Shown: positions 49,210 through 60,760 of the stretch, one piece after another | Position numbering within the stretch: the stretch's first letter is position 1 | Layout of the letters: every line of letters begins with the position of its first letter | Source: Margaritifera margaritifera | Lineage: Eukaryota; Mollusca; Bivalvia; Unionida; Margaritiferidae | Length of the DNA stretch: 64,000 nt | Direction of reading: 5' to 3' | NCBI GenBank assembly: GCA_029931535.1 | Contig: JAQPZY010000700.1 | Location: forward strand, 248,001 to 312,000 | The notes under the pieces: model-generated | The model's database searches: none | What the model was told of the DNA's origin: nothing | What the model saw: the letters and a program-made list of their open reading frames with translations, nothing else | Program-made: the position numbers and the translations under genes

Positions 49210-51388
49210 ATATCCATAGGGCATGAATGTTTCAAGGTCTGAAAGGACCTTTCAAGGACTGAAAGGTCTGTATCCCTCTAGCAAAATCCTTGCATACCCA
49301 GACCACCACACGCCTCCCCTCCTTTACCAGGTCATTCAACCTTGATTGTCACATAGATTGACCCTGGTCAGAATGCAACCCCCGCATTGCCACGAACTAC
49401 TGGTATTTAGTGTTGGATGAAATTTCTCATTCAAGATACTTTTTTACATGACTGGTTGTTTGTATGAAGATTTATTTGAATGTTTGCAAAAAAGACATCT
49501 GTATTCAAGTAAATCATTGTTAAGGATGGGTTACATCTTTTGTTTGAGACAATAAGCGAGGATATTTTTAGGTTGATTGGAAATGGGGCTTGGACCCATC
49601 ATTTTGGGAAAGAATGAGATCTATTGGGAAAAAAATTCCGGAGCAAATTTATACACAACTCAAGACCAGAGAGCACGTTCTTTGTATATTCTTTAATTAT
49701 CTACATAAATGCGCTGTGTACTTTAAATATATACTTCTATCTCTCCAACCTACATACCTACAATATCATAATCATGTAAACAGTGTTATCAAATTCTAAA
49801 TATCATAAACCATAGGTGTCCCAGTGGTTACACTGGAGTTTGGACATCCTTTCTCAAAACATATATAAAAACATATCAAGTTCAAGAAATAAAATACATA
49901 CAATAAATTTAGCTTCTTTCTGGGGGCCACTCACATGAAGAGAAAGTAATTTAGCTAGAGCCCAAGGGTGATCCTTGGCCTAAGGTGGGTTGATCCCAGT
50001 CCTACTATACCCCTTATCCTAATAGTCCACTGACCTTATCCTAATATTCTACTAACCTGGGTGAAACTATGGTCTGTACTGGGATGATCCCAGCATAATC
50101 CCTACTCTAGAGCTGGACTGATACCTCTAGCTGAACAGATGAGGATGATCCCCGATCACGAAGTGCTTGAAAACCAAGGTGAAACCAATCCATGTTGTAT
50201 TTTACTAATTTTTTTTTTTTATTATTATTTTTTTGTGTGGACCCCTCTTGGACCTCTAGCTATGTTAAGCTATCAGCCCTTAAGGTGTCCCCCTTTTGTG
50301 CCAAAATTTTTTTTAAAAGTTTTTTTATATATCTGTATGTACCCCCATAAGTCTGCTGTTGTGGGTTTTGAAAAACTCAAAAAGAATTTTGAAAAGAAAT
50401 TTTATTTTTACTTTTTGGACTAGGGTTCCTCTTGTATAGGTTTTTAAATGGGCGTACTTGATTTGAATCCCATTTCCAGGTTCCCAATCGTTCCACCCTA
50501 GGCCTAAAGAAATTTACTCCATGGCTTGTACTCCCCTCCTCAGGTATTGCCCTTGCGGCTGGTTTCCTTGCCATGTTATAAAATGTTTTTAGTGATCCTT
50601 GCCAGGGATCTTTTATAAGTCCAGTGTATGCTATATGTGTGTTTGCTATATTTGTGTTATCGTATGCTATAAACCCCTGTATTCTTGTTTGGACTGGCTT
50701 TAGTTTCCAAATTTGGTTATAGTTGTTATTTACTTTCAAGAAGAAGTAAAATATATATATATATATATATAGAAACAGGTTCTGAAAAGTATAATCTAAT
50801 CTCTTGATGGAGATTTAACTTTGGAGGCTGGTGACGCATATTTTAAGGCCTGTGTAGGAGGTATCCTTAGGTTCTGCAAGTTTATTTTATATGATACCTT
50901 CCCCTCGTCCATGGGCCATACTTGTGCTCCCCCTGTCTCCTTTATACTATGGTTCCAAAGACCACATTTAAAATTTCCAAATTTTGTTTTCATTTATGCG
51001 ACAAAATATGTATGTATATATATAATTTTAAAAAAATATAAAAAAAAAAAAAAAAATAAATTTGTATTGGTTTGTGTGTCTGAGGTGTGTGTATGCAGGA
51101 TAGAATTTCGCAGTTGTTAGTACATAATATTGTTTTCCCCTTGTTTTCTTGTTTTGTGATGTTTATTTGGTTATGCCTCATTTTTCGGGTACTCTGATGT
51201 GACCCTTACTACTTCTCGTTAGCCATGTAGCCTCGGTGTCACTCGTCCTCATATCCTACTTTGAGTCACATACCCCCCCCCCCCCTGTTTTTTATGTCTG
51301 TCTCCATTTTGTTCCTGTGTACATGGTTAGATTATGTTAGCACTGCGAATTCTTTCTATTATTAGTTGTTATTATTATATCCTGTCTA
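49210..51388. other. Region downstream of NAT9, left of the non-LTR element
   Basis: No gene supported. It contains GA/CCT-rich text around 49980-50160 and a 120-codon minus-strand open frame (50739-50377) with no recognised domain. A (TA)n lies at 50751-50771 and A/C-runs at 51037-51055 and 51270. The part nearest the element could be its 3' UTR. Confidence 0.4.
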
Positions 51389-51748
51389 TTTTTTTTTTTT
51401 TTTTTTTTTAAAGATGTTCTTGTTATGGATCCAAATACATTGCGTATGACTTTGTGAGGCTGGCCTTTCTAACATGTGAGTGTATAGGTCCCAGGTCGCC
51501 TTTACGACGTACCTCTCCCCTAATGGGAGGGCCTACTGGGTCCCAACTCCCACAGAGGTTATACTTGGGTCCTCTAAGTAATCAGCATCTATATTTAAAT
51601 TTGTTTGATTATTAATTTATTCTCTTTATTTTAAAATAGACAAGAGTACTTGTTATACGTTAAAAGAAAAAAAGAAAAAAAAAGGTTTTCAATTTTTTCC
51701 AAACCTTTATAACATTTTATCATAGTTTTAGTGATGTACGATATAACA

Positions 51749-54700
51749 TTATCGTACAGTTTTTTTATCCTTTATATTATTAGTATTTAACAGGTTTTCT
51801 TCATGGTATACTCCATTTTTACTTATTATCATGTTTATTATTAATTCCCTATCTGCTTCTGTATTCTTACATTTTAATATCACATCTTTTTGTGTAAAGT
51901 GTGTTTTTACACAGTGGACAATTTCTTATACTAGTTGCTAAATGCCTTTTAAAGGCTACGGTTCCCATGAGCCACACATCATGGTTATACTTATATATTA
52001 AACTTTGTTTGTAATTTGACCGTATACTCTTCCATTTTTTCCATACCCCCCCCCCCCATTGTAGCCCCGGATTTTCTTTTTCTACAGTATGTCTGTTTTT
52101 TTGGTTTATCTCCTTCATTATATTTCCATATGTTAAACTATCCTTCTCCTCTGTCCATATTTTGTCATTATTTCTATATCTCATTATTACATTTTTTATT
52201 ATAGATAAGTTTCTTGGTGGTTCAATTAATTTAGTGAGTTTATTACTTCTATATATTTCCGGCATATTACTGAGTATATATCCATAAAAATATATGTAAA
52301 CAGCTGCCCACCCAAAATTTATTTTCCCTTGTATATTTCGTATTCTATTTAAAATATAGGCGTTCTTTTTATATCTCAGGCTTGGTATTCCCAGCCCCCC
52401 TTCCATTTTAGATTTATATAAATTTTCTCTTGGGAGAAGGTGCATTCCTCCTCTCCATATAAAATGTACAATTTTTTTATCTAAAATATCTAACCATGTG
52501 TTTTTAAAATCTATTATCTGCATATTATACCATAGGATACTATATATATATGTCTGTGCGACTTGTGTTCTTTCCATTATATTCAGGGGTGAACATGACC
52601 ATATTTCAATTTGTGTTTCTACCTTATTTAATACATGTTTATAATTTACTTCTTTGGCTTTCCCACCAAAGTATACCCCCAGGGCCTTAACTTTGGATTT
52701 AATGAGTACTGGTGGTAGGCCGGGATGATTCCCCCGCCAGTTCCCTATCAGGAGTATCTCCGTTTTCCCATGATTGATTTTGGATCCCGAAGCTCTTCCA
52801 AAATTGTCAAATTCATTTTGTAAATGCTTGAATGAAAAGCCATCACGTATAAAATTGGTGCAGTCATCTGCGTGTTGTAAGATTTTGAATTCATTTTTTA
52901 AATTGGGTATTTTAATCCCTTGTATATTTCTGTTATTATTTATTTTTACACACATCACTTCTATTGCTAAAACATACAAGAGCATGGACAGGGGACACCC
53001 CTGTCTTACTGATCTTTCAATTTTAAAGCTCTTTGTTTTAGCTCCATTCATTTGTACTTCTGATTCAATATTTTTATATAGTGTTTTTATCATGGAGCAA
53101 AAAGTTGCTACAAATCCATAATTAATTAAATTATTTTCTATATAACTTTGTTCTATATGATCAAAGGCTTTTTCTTGATTGTATAGAATCATGGCTCCTT
53201 TTTCCCCCTTATTCTCTATGTATTCTATCACGCTTTGGATGTTTAGTAAATTATTTAAAATGTTTCTCACCTCTTCCCCACAACTTTGATTAACGTTTAT
53301 TATTTTCCCCATACATGTTTTAAGCCTATTCGATAAAATTTTACTTAATATTTTGTAGTCTGTATTCAATAAGGAAATTGGTCTCCAGTTTTTCAGATCT
53401 TGTACCTCCCTTTCCCTTTATATATTAGGGTAATAATTCCCTCTTTCATTTTCCTTGGCATTTCTTTTTCTAGCACAATATTATTAAAAACATATTCTAG
53501 GATTGGAGTTAATTGGGCTTCGAATTTCTTATAAAAGTCGGCAGTCAAGCCATCTGTACCTGGCGACTTTCCTTTATTTAGTTGTATGATTGCTCCTTTG
53601 ATCTCTTCTGCTGTTATAAAAGCATCGCAGTTATTTCTATGTTCTTCCTCTATTTTTGTAAAATGTATATTTCCACAATAATTGTTTATTTCTTCGTATT
53701 CTATATGTTGTGACGTATATAAAACCTTATAAAAGTCATGTATCTCTTGCATAATTTCTTCTTTTTCTGTAAGCACTATATTATCTTTCTTTAATGTTTC
53801 CATATGTTTTTCCTTTCCCCTCCTTATTTCCTCCCTTTTATATATTCCTTTCGCTTTTGTATATATGTTATCAAATTTCCATGCTCTTATCTTATCTCCA
53901 TTATTTTTATACTTTAGTACTTCTTCATATTCTTCCCTAAGTTTTTCTTTTTCCTTCTCATTTGCTTTATTATTCTTTCCTATTTTGCTATATCTTACTT
54001 CTACCCTCCTTATTTTGTCTTGTTTTATATTAGTATATATTCTCGTAAGTTTCTTAATTAATTTCTTTAAATCTTCCCATTCTTTCAGTATATCCCTTGT
54101 TCCTTCTATGTTAAAATTATTTAAAATCTCTAATATTTTTTTGATGTATTCATTTTCTTCTAAAATAGAATTGTTAAATTTCCAATATCCTTGTCCCCAT
54201 TTATTTCTCCTTTTTGTTTTAACTGTTAGTATTACTGGATTATGATCCGAGATTGTATTTTTTTGGATCTCACATGTTATAACTTTATCAAACTCATTTT
54301 GGGATATATAATATTTATCTAACCTACTTGCTTGCCCTTTTCCATATTGGTGCGTGTACTCTCTCTTGTCTGGATTCATTTGCCTCCAGACATCTACTAT
54401 ATTGTTTTTCATTATAAAGTTTTGAATGATTTCTAGCTTCTGATTCCTGATTCTTTTGGTTTCATCCCCCCACTCCTATCCATATTACTCGTAACCCAGT
54501 TAAAATCCCCCCAATTACAAAATTTTCCATTGAAAATGTTTGCACATATTCATTTAAATCCTTTACGAAATGTAACTTTTTAGATATATTTGTGTGTGTA
54601 TCATTATTCGATGCTGGCATGTATACATTGACGAAGTGCCACCCATTAATTTTTATGTGATTTATCCTTCCATTAAATTTGTCTTCCATTGCAAATTGCT

Positions 54701-54950
54701 CCCATGTTAGTTTTAAAGCTGTATTTTTTAAAATTGTCGCTACTCCTGCCCAGTTTTCAGTTTTACTATTGTTATCTATAACTATCCCATTAAATTTCTC
54801 TTCAATTTCCCTTTTTACTTTTTTGTCTATATTGTGTGTTTCTTGTACTTGTATTATGTCATAGGACTTTACTATTTCATATAATTTTTCTATTTTTCCC
54901 TTAATTCCATTTATATTTATGGTTATCACCCGGAGGTTTTGTCCCTCCAT
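51749..54950 (-). pseudogene. Non-LTR ORF2: AP-type endonuclease, reverse transcriptase, zinc-finger tail
   Basis: Order on the minus strand: endonuclease with NINGIKG and QETH (residues 36-39), VNVYMP, the GDFN position, then SDHNPV; next KGKSPGTDGL, IITLIYKGKG, NWRPISLL, QEKAFDHIE, VRQGCPLS and HADD (52859-52870). The tail has a CPLC...C cluster ending at TAA 51751-51749. Four frame breaks are seen, each at a homopolymer: missing G near the GDFN block, again about 30 bases later, one at KGKG|EVQDLKNW (about 53402), and an extra A in the CPLC region. Beyond these, the catalytic Asp of motif A reads Asn (LYNQEKAFD) and the usual Tyr of YADD is His, so the copy is probably inactive even if the slips are sequencing errors. 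Confidence 0.85.
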
Positions 54951-55048
54951 GGTGCCATATAAAAGTTTGTAGTTAGCTTTCCTATTTGTTGCTTATTTCA
55001 TTCTATGTTTATTGTGTTATATTGATTTTGTTATATTTGGATTAGTTC

Positions 55049-56477
55049 CTATGTCTTTTTCACTGTCCTTTTGTGTTTCTCTCTTTCCATTAAATTGTGT
55101 ACATTTAGGTTCTTTTCTCTGTACTGATCTATAGTTAGTCTTTTCTTGTTCCCTTTCGTTTGTATCCTCGGCAGGGAGACCGATCTCCCTGCTTTGGGTG
55201 TTTTAGATTGATTTTCTTTTCCATCCGACTCTTCTTTAGAAGGCCATTCTGCCAATGCAGTATTCCTTCTTTTTCGTTTTTGAGTCTGTATGGGAGTTGA
55301 CGTTACTGGCAACGTCCCTTCCTCTATCTTGCTTATATCCTCCTCTTTCGAGGGGGTTTGTGTCATTTGTCCCTCCCCTTCCTTATCAGGTTTTTCCCCT
55401 GCTCCTACTGTTGGGGAAGAGTCCTCTACAGAGCTTTTAAGACTATCTGACTCATCAAACGTTGGCTCAATTAATTGATAGTACGGAGCCTTTTGATTTT
55501 CAATCAACTTGATTTCTTTTTTATGTTTCCTTTGTTCTTTTTTCTTTTTATTTCTTAATTTTTTTCTTTTTCTTTTGGACTTCAAAGGGTTGGCTCTCCC
55601 CATTATCGAAGTCCTCCCACTCTAAACCCGTCCCTTCTCCAATAGTTCCCTCTATATTGGTTTCTTCTACCAGTATTTGTCCCTGCTTTTTTGCTTCTAT
55701 GGAATCTCCCTGTTTCTCTACCATTTCTATTTCTATTTCAGTTTCATCTTCCCCTAGGGCTTCCATTTCACCCTGGCCTATACTTTCTGGTAGCACTGCT
55801 GCTTTTGCAGCGTAAGTAGTGCCTTCTTGGAACTGGTGATTTGTACAGTCTAGGGGTAGATGCCCCGTTTGCCCACATCTGTTACAGGGGCCATGATGGA
55901 TACATCCCCTGTATCAGGATTTTAGTAAGAATCCCATAACATAGAAAAAGGTTGGGAGTAATTTTGCTTTTTCTGTGTCCATCTCCACTATCCTTACCCC
56001 TGTTTTGATGCTAGGATAACCCCAATATGTCGCGGTCTTTTCCTTCTAGGCTTTAATTTGGAATTTTGACTCTAACTTTGCTAGTAATTCCTTTGTTGGT
56101 ACTTCCATCGGGAGTCCAGTAAAATGTACTTCCACCGATTTACCCTCTATTACCCTCTCTATTGGGGGGGCCCTCCCTACTTTAATTTTTCTCCCCTTCA
56201 TTTCCATGTCCACTTCAGGTAAGATTGGGATATTCCCATTGGCATATAAGAAGAAGCGCCCTCTCCCTCCATTCTGAAGAGCCCCAATGGCGTCCACAGG
56301 TATGCCTCTTCTGACCAACTCTTGCAGTATTTCTGCTGGTCTTGGTCTTTCGTTTTCTGGCCAATCCTGACAGTCCAGCATCTGGCACCCAGCATTTCTG
56401 TGTGCCAGAAGGACTCTGTTGCCATATGTTGTGTCTACGTTTGTGTGAAAATATTCTTCTAGTTTTCTCCCTGGCAT
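55049..56477 (-). pseudogene. Non-LTR ORF1 with CCHC zinc knuckle
   Basis: The start at 56477 opens MPGRKLEEYFHTNVDTTYGN and a segment up to SKFQIKA, with in-frame TAG at 56048-56046. Further on in the same frame, after another stop near 55920, lies the knuckle CNRCGQTGHLPLDC (55886-55845, C-x2-C-x4-H-x4-C), then an acidic region. A frame change in an A-rich run at about 55590 leads to a Lys-rich and then Ser/Pro-rich tail ending at 55049. The protein would bind element RNA. Two in-frame stops plus one shift make it broken. Confidence 0.75.
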
Positions 56478-56569
56478 TGTTTAGGATATTACAAATATCT
56501 ATTCTAGGGGTGTATTTTTTCTCACTTTTGATTAGTTACAAAATTCCTTCAAATATTCACATGAAAAAT

Positions 56570-56850
56570 ACATGCAAGACTAGATCTTAAACAAACATAA
56601 AGTTCATTCATAATTTCACAGTGTGCATGCAAAATAATTTCTAAACAAACAAAGCGTTCATTCAAATATTCAAAAGGTGCATATAAGCATAGCGTCTGAA
56701 CAAAACTAAAGTTCATTCAAACTATTCAAAAATGTGCATATTAATATCCAAACAAGCCAATGGTTCATTCAAATATTCAAAAGAATTCAAACAAGGTGCA
56801 TGTGTATCTATCATTCAAACAAACAAAAGGTTCATTTGAGTGCTCAAAAA
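56570..56850 (-). repeat. Degenerate repeats in the retrotransposon 5' UTR
   Basis: Five or so units of about 50-60 bases on the plus strand share AAACAAACAAA, GTTCATTCAAATATTCAAAA and GTGCAT. They sit directly upstream of ORF1, where L1-type elements may carry promoter monomers. Confidence 0.7.
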
Positions 56851-57030
56851 GAAAAACAGGAAAAAAAGGATAAGCTGCTATAAAAATAGAAAGAAAATTA
56901 GTGCATTTGAAACAGTATACCTCAGGTATCAGGGTTCCTGAAATCTATATATAGTGCTGGATAAAGTGCATAGATGGCTGTTTCACAGATCGCTGGTGAG
57001 CGATCTGTGAGTAGAATTCACTGCGCTGGT

Positions 57031-57595
57031 CTAACGATACGATGATTTATTCTTGTTGAAACTGTGTTGAAGTACAGAGAATTTTACTAATTTAGTAGGT
57101 GAAGGAGCATCTACATTGGGGGTAAAATAGAGGCCAAACAAATCTGCTATTTGTAAAAGTATTTTTCATTGGGACAGGGGCCTTATTTTGGTCCCTGAGG
57201 AACCCTACAAAAATTTCTGATATAGTACTTGCCCATGTTGAAATACAAATAGCCTTCAACAAATTTCTCTGTATTAAAGGTGTGTCCTTATACAGGACAG
57301 TATTCATGTTCCTTGATTGTTCTTTTAACATAGGTTTAATGTAGTGGAAGCAAGGTATGACAACTCTTTCAGGACTGATCATGTTCTATTTGCTGCCCTT
57401 AATGTGAAAATATTAGAGAAAATTGGAGAAATTTTGCTTAATACCAACGTTGGTATCTTGACTGGGATGGTTACACTGACCGTCATACCAAAGATTATAT
57501 CTTGGGATGGAATAGTATTCATGATTTTTAGCAGAGTTCATTCTTCCATTTTACAGCAACTCAGACTACTTAATTTAATCTTGTATAACATGCTC
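57031..57595. other. No gene recognised
   Basis: A plus-strand frame of 110 codons (57344-57676) has no domain I recognise, and its 3' part is made by the following tandem repeat. A short perfect palindrome ACCAACGTTGGT occurs at 57443-57454. Confidence 0.4.
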
Positions 57596-57597
57596 CT

Positions 57598-57990
57598 AAC
57601 TGAGAACAGTTTAGATGCAAATCTGCCGTTACATAACGTACTAGCAGGGTCTACTCTCTTTGCCTTATGGGAGTAGAATAAACAAGAACAACCCAAATTT
57701 GCTGTCATATTATGTACCAGCAGATCAGGATCTCCTCTCTTTGTCTTATAGAAGTAGAATAAAGAGGTACAACCCTAATTTGGTGTCACATACTCTACCA
57801 GCAGATCAGGGGCTACTCTGTTTGCCTTATTGAGGTAGAATACACAAGAACAACGCTAATGCTGTTGCGTGATATACCAGCAGACCAGGGTCTATACTAT
57901 TTGCCTTTAATCCTAAGTAGAGTGAACAACAGTGAAAATAATCTGCTTGTGTATTATGTGATGGCAAATCTGGGTCTACATTGTAACCAC
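57598..57990. repeat. Tandem array, about 80-85-bp units, 4-5 copies
   Basis: Units hold TTTGCCTTAT, GAGTAGAATAAACAAGAACA, ACCAGCAGATCAGG and TCTACTCT, and decay towards the right. Confidence 0.85.
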
Positions 57991-58003
57991 ATTGTGCTTT
58001 GTA

Positions 58004-58106
58004 CAGTTACATACAGTAATTATTTTGTCAGTTACATACAGTAATTATTTTGTCAGTTACATACAGTATTTATTTTGTCAGTTACATACAGTATTTATTT
58101 TGTCAG
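58004..58106. repeat. 25-bp tandem array, 4 copies
   Basis: GTTACATACAGTAATTATTT plus TGTCA is repeated with a strict 25-bp period. Confidence 0.95.
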
Positions 58107-58284
58107 ATTTCACTGGTTAATAGCATTGAAAGTCACATTAATGGTTACAAGTATAAACTAATGTGGATTTTTTAAACTAAACAGAATCTAAGTTGAGCCC
58201 ACAATTTACACTTTGGTTCTTCTCAAGCATGACTAGAAACTTTGGGTATATTGTTTGTAGGTCGCATCTGTTTTTGGAGATCAG

Positions 58285-58475
58285 CTGTATCCGGCTGGTT
58301 TGGTTTGATTTGGTGTTTTAATACTCAGCAACACAGATATTTAGTGCAGAGGCAGTTTGAGCAAAGTGCCTTGCCCAAGGACACACAAGGGTAGCTGACC
58401 CAGGCTGATATGATGGTAGGATTCAAACCCACACCCATTTGATAATGAGTCTGGCATGGTAACCACTGAGCAGAT
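58285..58475 (-). mobile_element. CORE-like tRNA SINE, copy 1
   Basis: On the minus strand there is an A-box region CTCAGTGGTTACCATGCC, B-box GGGTTTGAATCC (about 58436), then GTGTCCTTGGGCAAGGCACT (CORE signature) and an AAACCAAA tail. It is about 75% similar by eye to the copy at 59795. Confidence 0.75.
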
Positions 58476-58494
58476 AAAATGCAACATAACAACA

Positions 58495-58875
58495 GACTTC
58501 AGGATCCATGGTGACTTGTTGGTATATCCTGCCAGCAGGCTCCAGGACCCATGGTGACTTGTTGGTATATCCTGCCAGCAGGCTACAGGATCCATGGTGA
58601 CTCAGTGGTATATCCTGCCAGCAGGCTACAGGATCCATGGTGACTCGTTGGTATATCCTGCCAGCAGGCTACAGGAGCCATGGTGACTCAGTGGTATATC
58701 CTGCCAGCATTATACAGGATCAATGGTGACTCAGTGGTATATCCTGCCAGCATTATACAGGAACCATGGTGACTCAGTGGTATATCCTGCCAGCATTATA
58801 CAGGAACCATGGTGACTCAGGGGTATATCCTGCCAGCAGGATATGGGAGCCATGGTGACTCTGTGATAAAGTATC
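58495..58875. repeat. 43-bp tandem array, about 8.5 copies
   Basis: CAGGATCCATGGTGACTCAG plus TGGTATATCCTGCCAGCAGGCTA repeats with ATGGTGAC at 58508, 58551, 58594 and onward every 43 bases. Right-hand copies carry CATTATA in place of CAGGCTA, defining two subtypes. Confidence 0.95.
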
Positions 58876-58879
58876 GTTG

Positions 58880-59720
58880 TAAAGTACAATCGATCTTACT
58901 TGACACCTCCACATAGGAGATGCCTGCTCATAAAGGACAATGTTCAGAACCCCATTTCCTGCATTAACATATTTCACCATTTTATAACGGACACCTGTCC
59001 ACAACAGTTCTTATTCCATTTTATTTGTTTGGTATTCATATCATGGTTTGTCTTTGGATTTAAATACTAGAGCTCCTTGAATAGTCCCAACTTCACATAT
59101 TCTTTGAGTCAGAAATTCTACAAATGGGGTAAAACAGCCCAATATCCTTTGCTGCAAGTCTGACTTGTCAGTACATACTTGAGTATTTATTTACCTTTTT
59201 TGTCATCTCCTTTGGAAGAAAAAACCTTTAAATTAGGTCTCCTATATGTATTCTCCAAATATCATTGTGAATTTATTTCAGCTTAAACCCAGCTAATAAT
59301 GGCATATTGGCTTTATCAATTTAACCTATGATATTTATCTATTGTATCAAGTAGTCCTCATTATTACTATAGAAGTGCTTATTTGTATATATATCTTATT
59401 TAGTCCATAATTATCATCGAAGTGAGCTTGTTACTTAATTAGTTGCTCTGATAAGTATTTTGGATCTAGATAGAAAATAGCAGGTGCTTGAATGTTTACT
59501 TCACTGAATTTGTGCACATCTTACCGTGATAGTAGAATTAATATCAAATCAGATTTTTGAAGGACAGATTTTTAACATCATGCTAGAATGAAATGTGCAT
59601 TACAAAGCATCTTCCATTCATTTGGTTACAAGACCCATGTTGGCTTTTCTATGAAGTTCTGATATGACAGCTATGAAAAGAATATTTAAATCATGTGCCA
59701 GAATGAAACTAAGGCAGAAA
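58880..59720. other. No gene recognised
   Basis: AT-rich spacer. Nothing supported on either strand. Confidence 0.4.
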
Positions 59721-59726
59721 AACAGG

Positions 59727-59756
59727 GAGAGAGAGAGAGAGAGAAAGAGAGAGAGT
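59727..59756. repeat. (GA)n microsatellite
   Basis: About 30 bases of GA with one interruption. Confidence 0.95.
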
Positions 59757-59794
59757 CTAAATTGTCCACATCCCTTTCGTGTTAAGTCTGTTGC

Positions 59795-59968
59795 AGGTTT
59801 GGTTTGGTGTTTTATGGCACAGCAACACAAATAGGTTATTAGTGCAGAGGCAATTGGAGTAAAGTATCTTGCCCAAGGGCACACGAGGGTAGCCAACCCA
59901 GGCTGATCATACGGTAGGATTCGAACTTACCATTTTGGTCACAAGTTTGGCATGCTAACCACTGAGAA
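59795..59968 (-). mobile_element. CORE-like tRNA SINE, copy 2
   Basis: Minus strand: CTCAGTGGTTAGCATGCC, B-box AAGTTCGAATCC (about 59928), GTGCCCTTGGGCAAGATACT, then a tail CCATAAAACACCAAACC. Same family and orientation as copy 1, 1.5 kb away. Confidence 0.78.
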
Positions 59969-59969
59969 A

Positions 59970-60465
59970 TTGTAGGTTGAGGGGAAAGCTTTGTGCTGAA
60001 AATATTTAGTATACCAATATACTATTAATAACAATACAGTTTAATGGTGCACATTATAATCTAGTATTTTTATTTCGTTTTTTCTTTCGAGTCACCTTTT
60101 GTTTCGATTCAGGGGTGTGCTTACGACTGGATTTAAATAAGCTGCTTCATGTGATTAAATTTTCTGTGGTATGTAATAGGTTGTGCAAACATAATGTCAC
60201 ATATATACAAATTCTCTCTTTCATTCTGTTTGTCTTCATATGTATGTATTGGGCTTAACAATACAGTCCTGTTATATAGTGCAGAGTTAAAGTTCTTAAA
60301 ATATAAAGGTAAAAGTTTAGACAAATCTTTAGGAAGATGAACTCTTTCAAAATAAACATAAACATTTTCTTCCATGAGATAAGATATAAAAAGGTGTTAA
60401 TATTGTTTAAAAGATGTATAAAATAAGAGATAAAGCTAAAACAGTAAAATCCTTAAAATATATTG
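59970..60465. other. Probable 3' flank of the non-LTR relic
   Basis: An 80-codon minus-strand frame (60375-60133) has no recognised domain and may be the 3' UTR of the adjacent relic. Confidence 0.35.
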
Positions 60466-60760
60466 TCCACATTTGGTATACAAACCATATTCTTTTAGAA
60501 AGATTTTAACTAGTGGCAAGTCATCAGAAAGCTTAGTTGAGTTTGCGTAAAAAAAACTTGTGTCCATGGGGTGGAGGTCGATACACTTGAATGAATGTGT
60601 TCTACTGTCAGTGAACACAGACAAGATTTGCACTCTGGTTGAGTTTCACCCGTCAGTAACTATACATTGGTCACATATATGTGTCTTACAAGCAAACGAC
60701 AGAATACCACCTCATCTCTGTGAATTGTTCTATATGAGAGATGCCATTCTCCAATGATGG
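60466..60760 (-). pseudogene. Non-LTR retrotransposon C-terminal relic
   Basis: Minus-strand frames give RDEVVFCRLLVRH, a stop region, then FKCIDLHPMDTSFFYANSTK and VKIFLKEYGLYTK. This fits the conserved tail after RNase H in Jockey/CR1-like elements (R.E.VL.RLR.GH ... C.....R..FF ... FLKE..L...). It is distinct from the RTE-type tail at 19904. Confidence 0.55.

Larger units (their letters stand above)
51390..57030 (-). mobile_element. Near full-length L1/Tx1-type non-LTR retrotransposon
   Basis: Read on the minus strand: a 5' UTR with degenerate repeats (about 56850-56570), ORF1 with a CCHC knuckle, ORF2 with apurinic-type endonuclease and reverse transcriptase, then a 3' UTR running to a poly(A) tract (T-run at 51390-51410 on the plus strand). 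The protein order and the HADD/NWRPIS-type motifs fit the L1 clade, Tx1 group. Neither end could be fixed by a target duplication. A perfect 12-bp-stem hairpin (TCACAGATCGCT / AGCGATCTGTGA, 56983-57010) lies near the assumed 5' end. Confidence 0.82.

Noticed and set aside
50377..50739. 120-codon minus-strand frame left of the retrotransposon
   Set aside because: No recognised domain; it may be 3' UTR or flank, so it was not called a gene.
57344..57676. 110-codon plus-strand frame
   Set aside because: No domain; its end is generated by the adjacent 83-bp tandem array.
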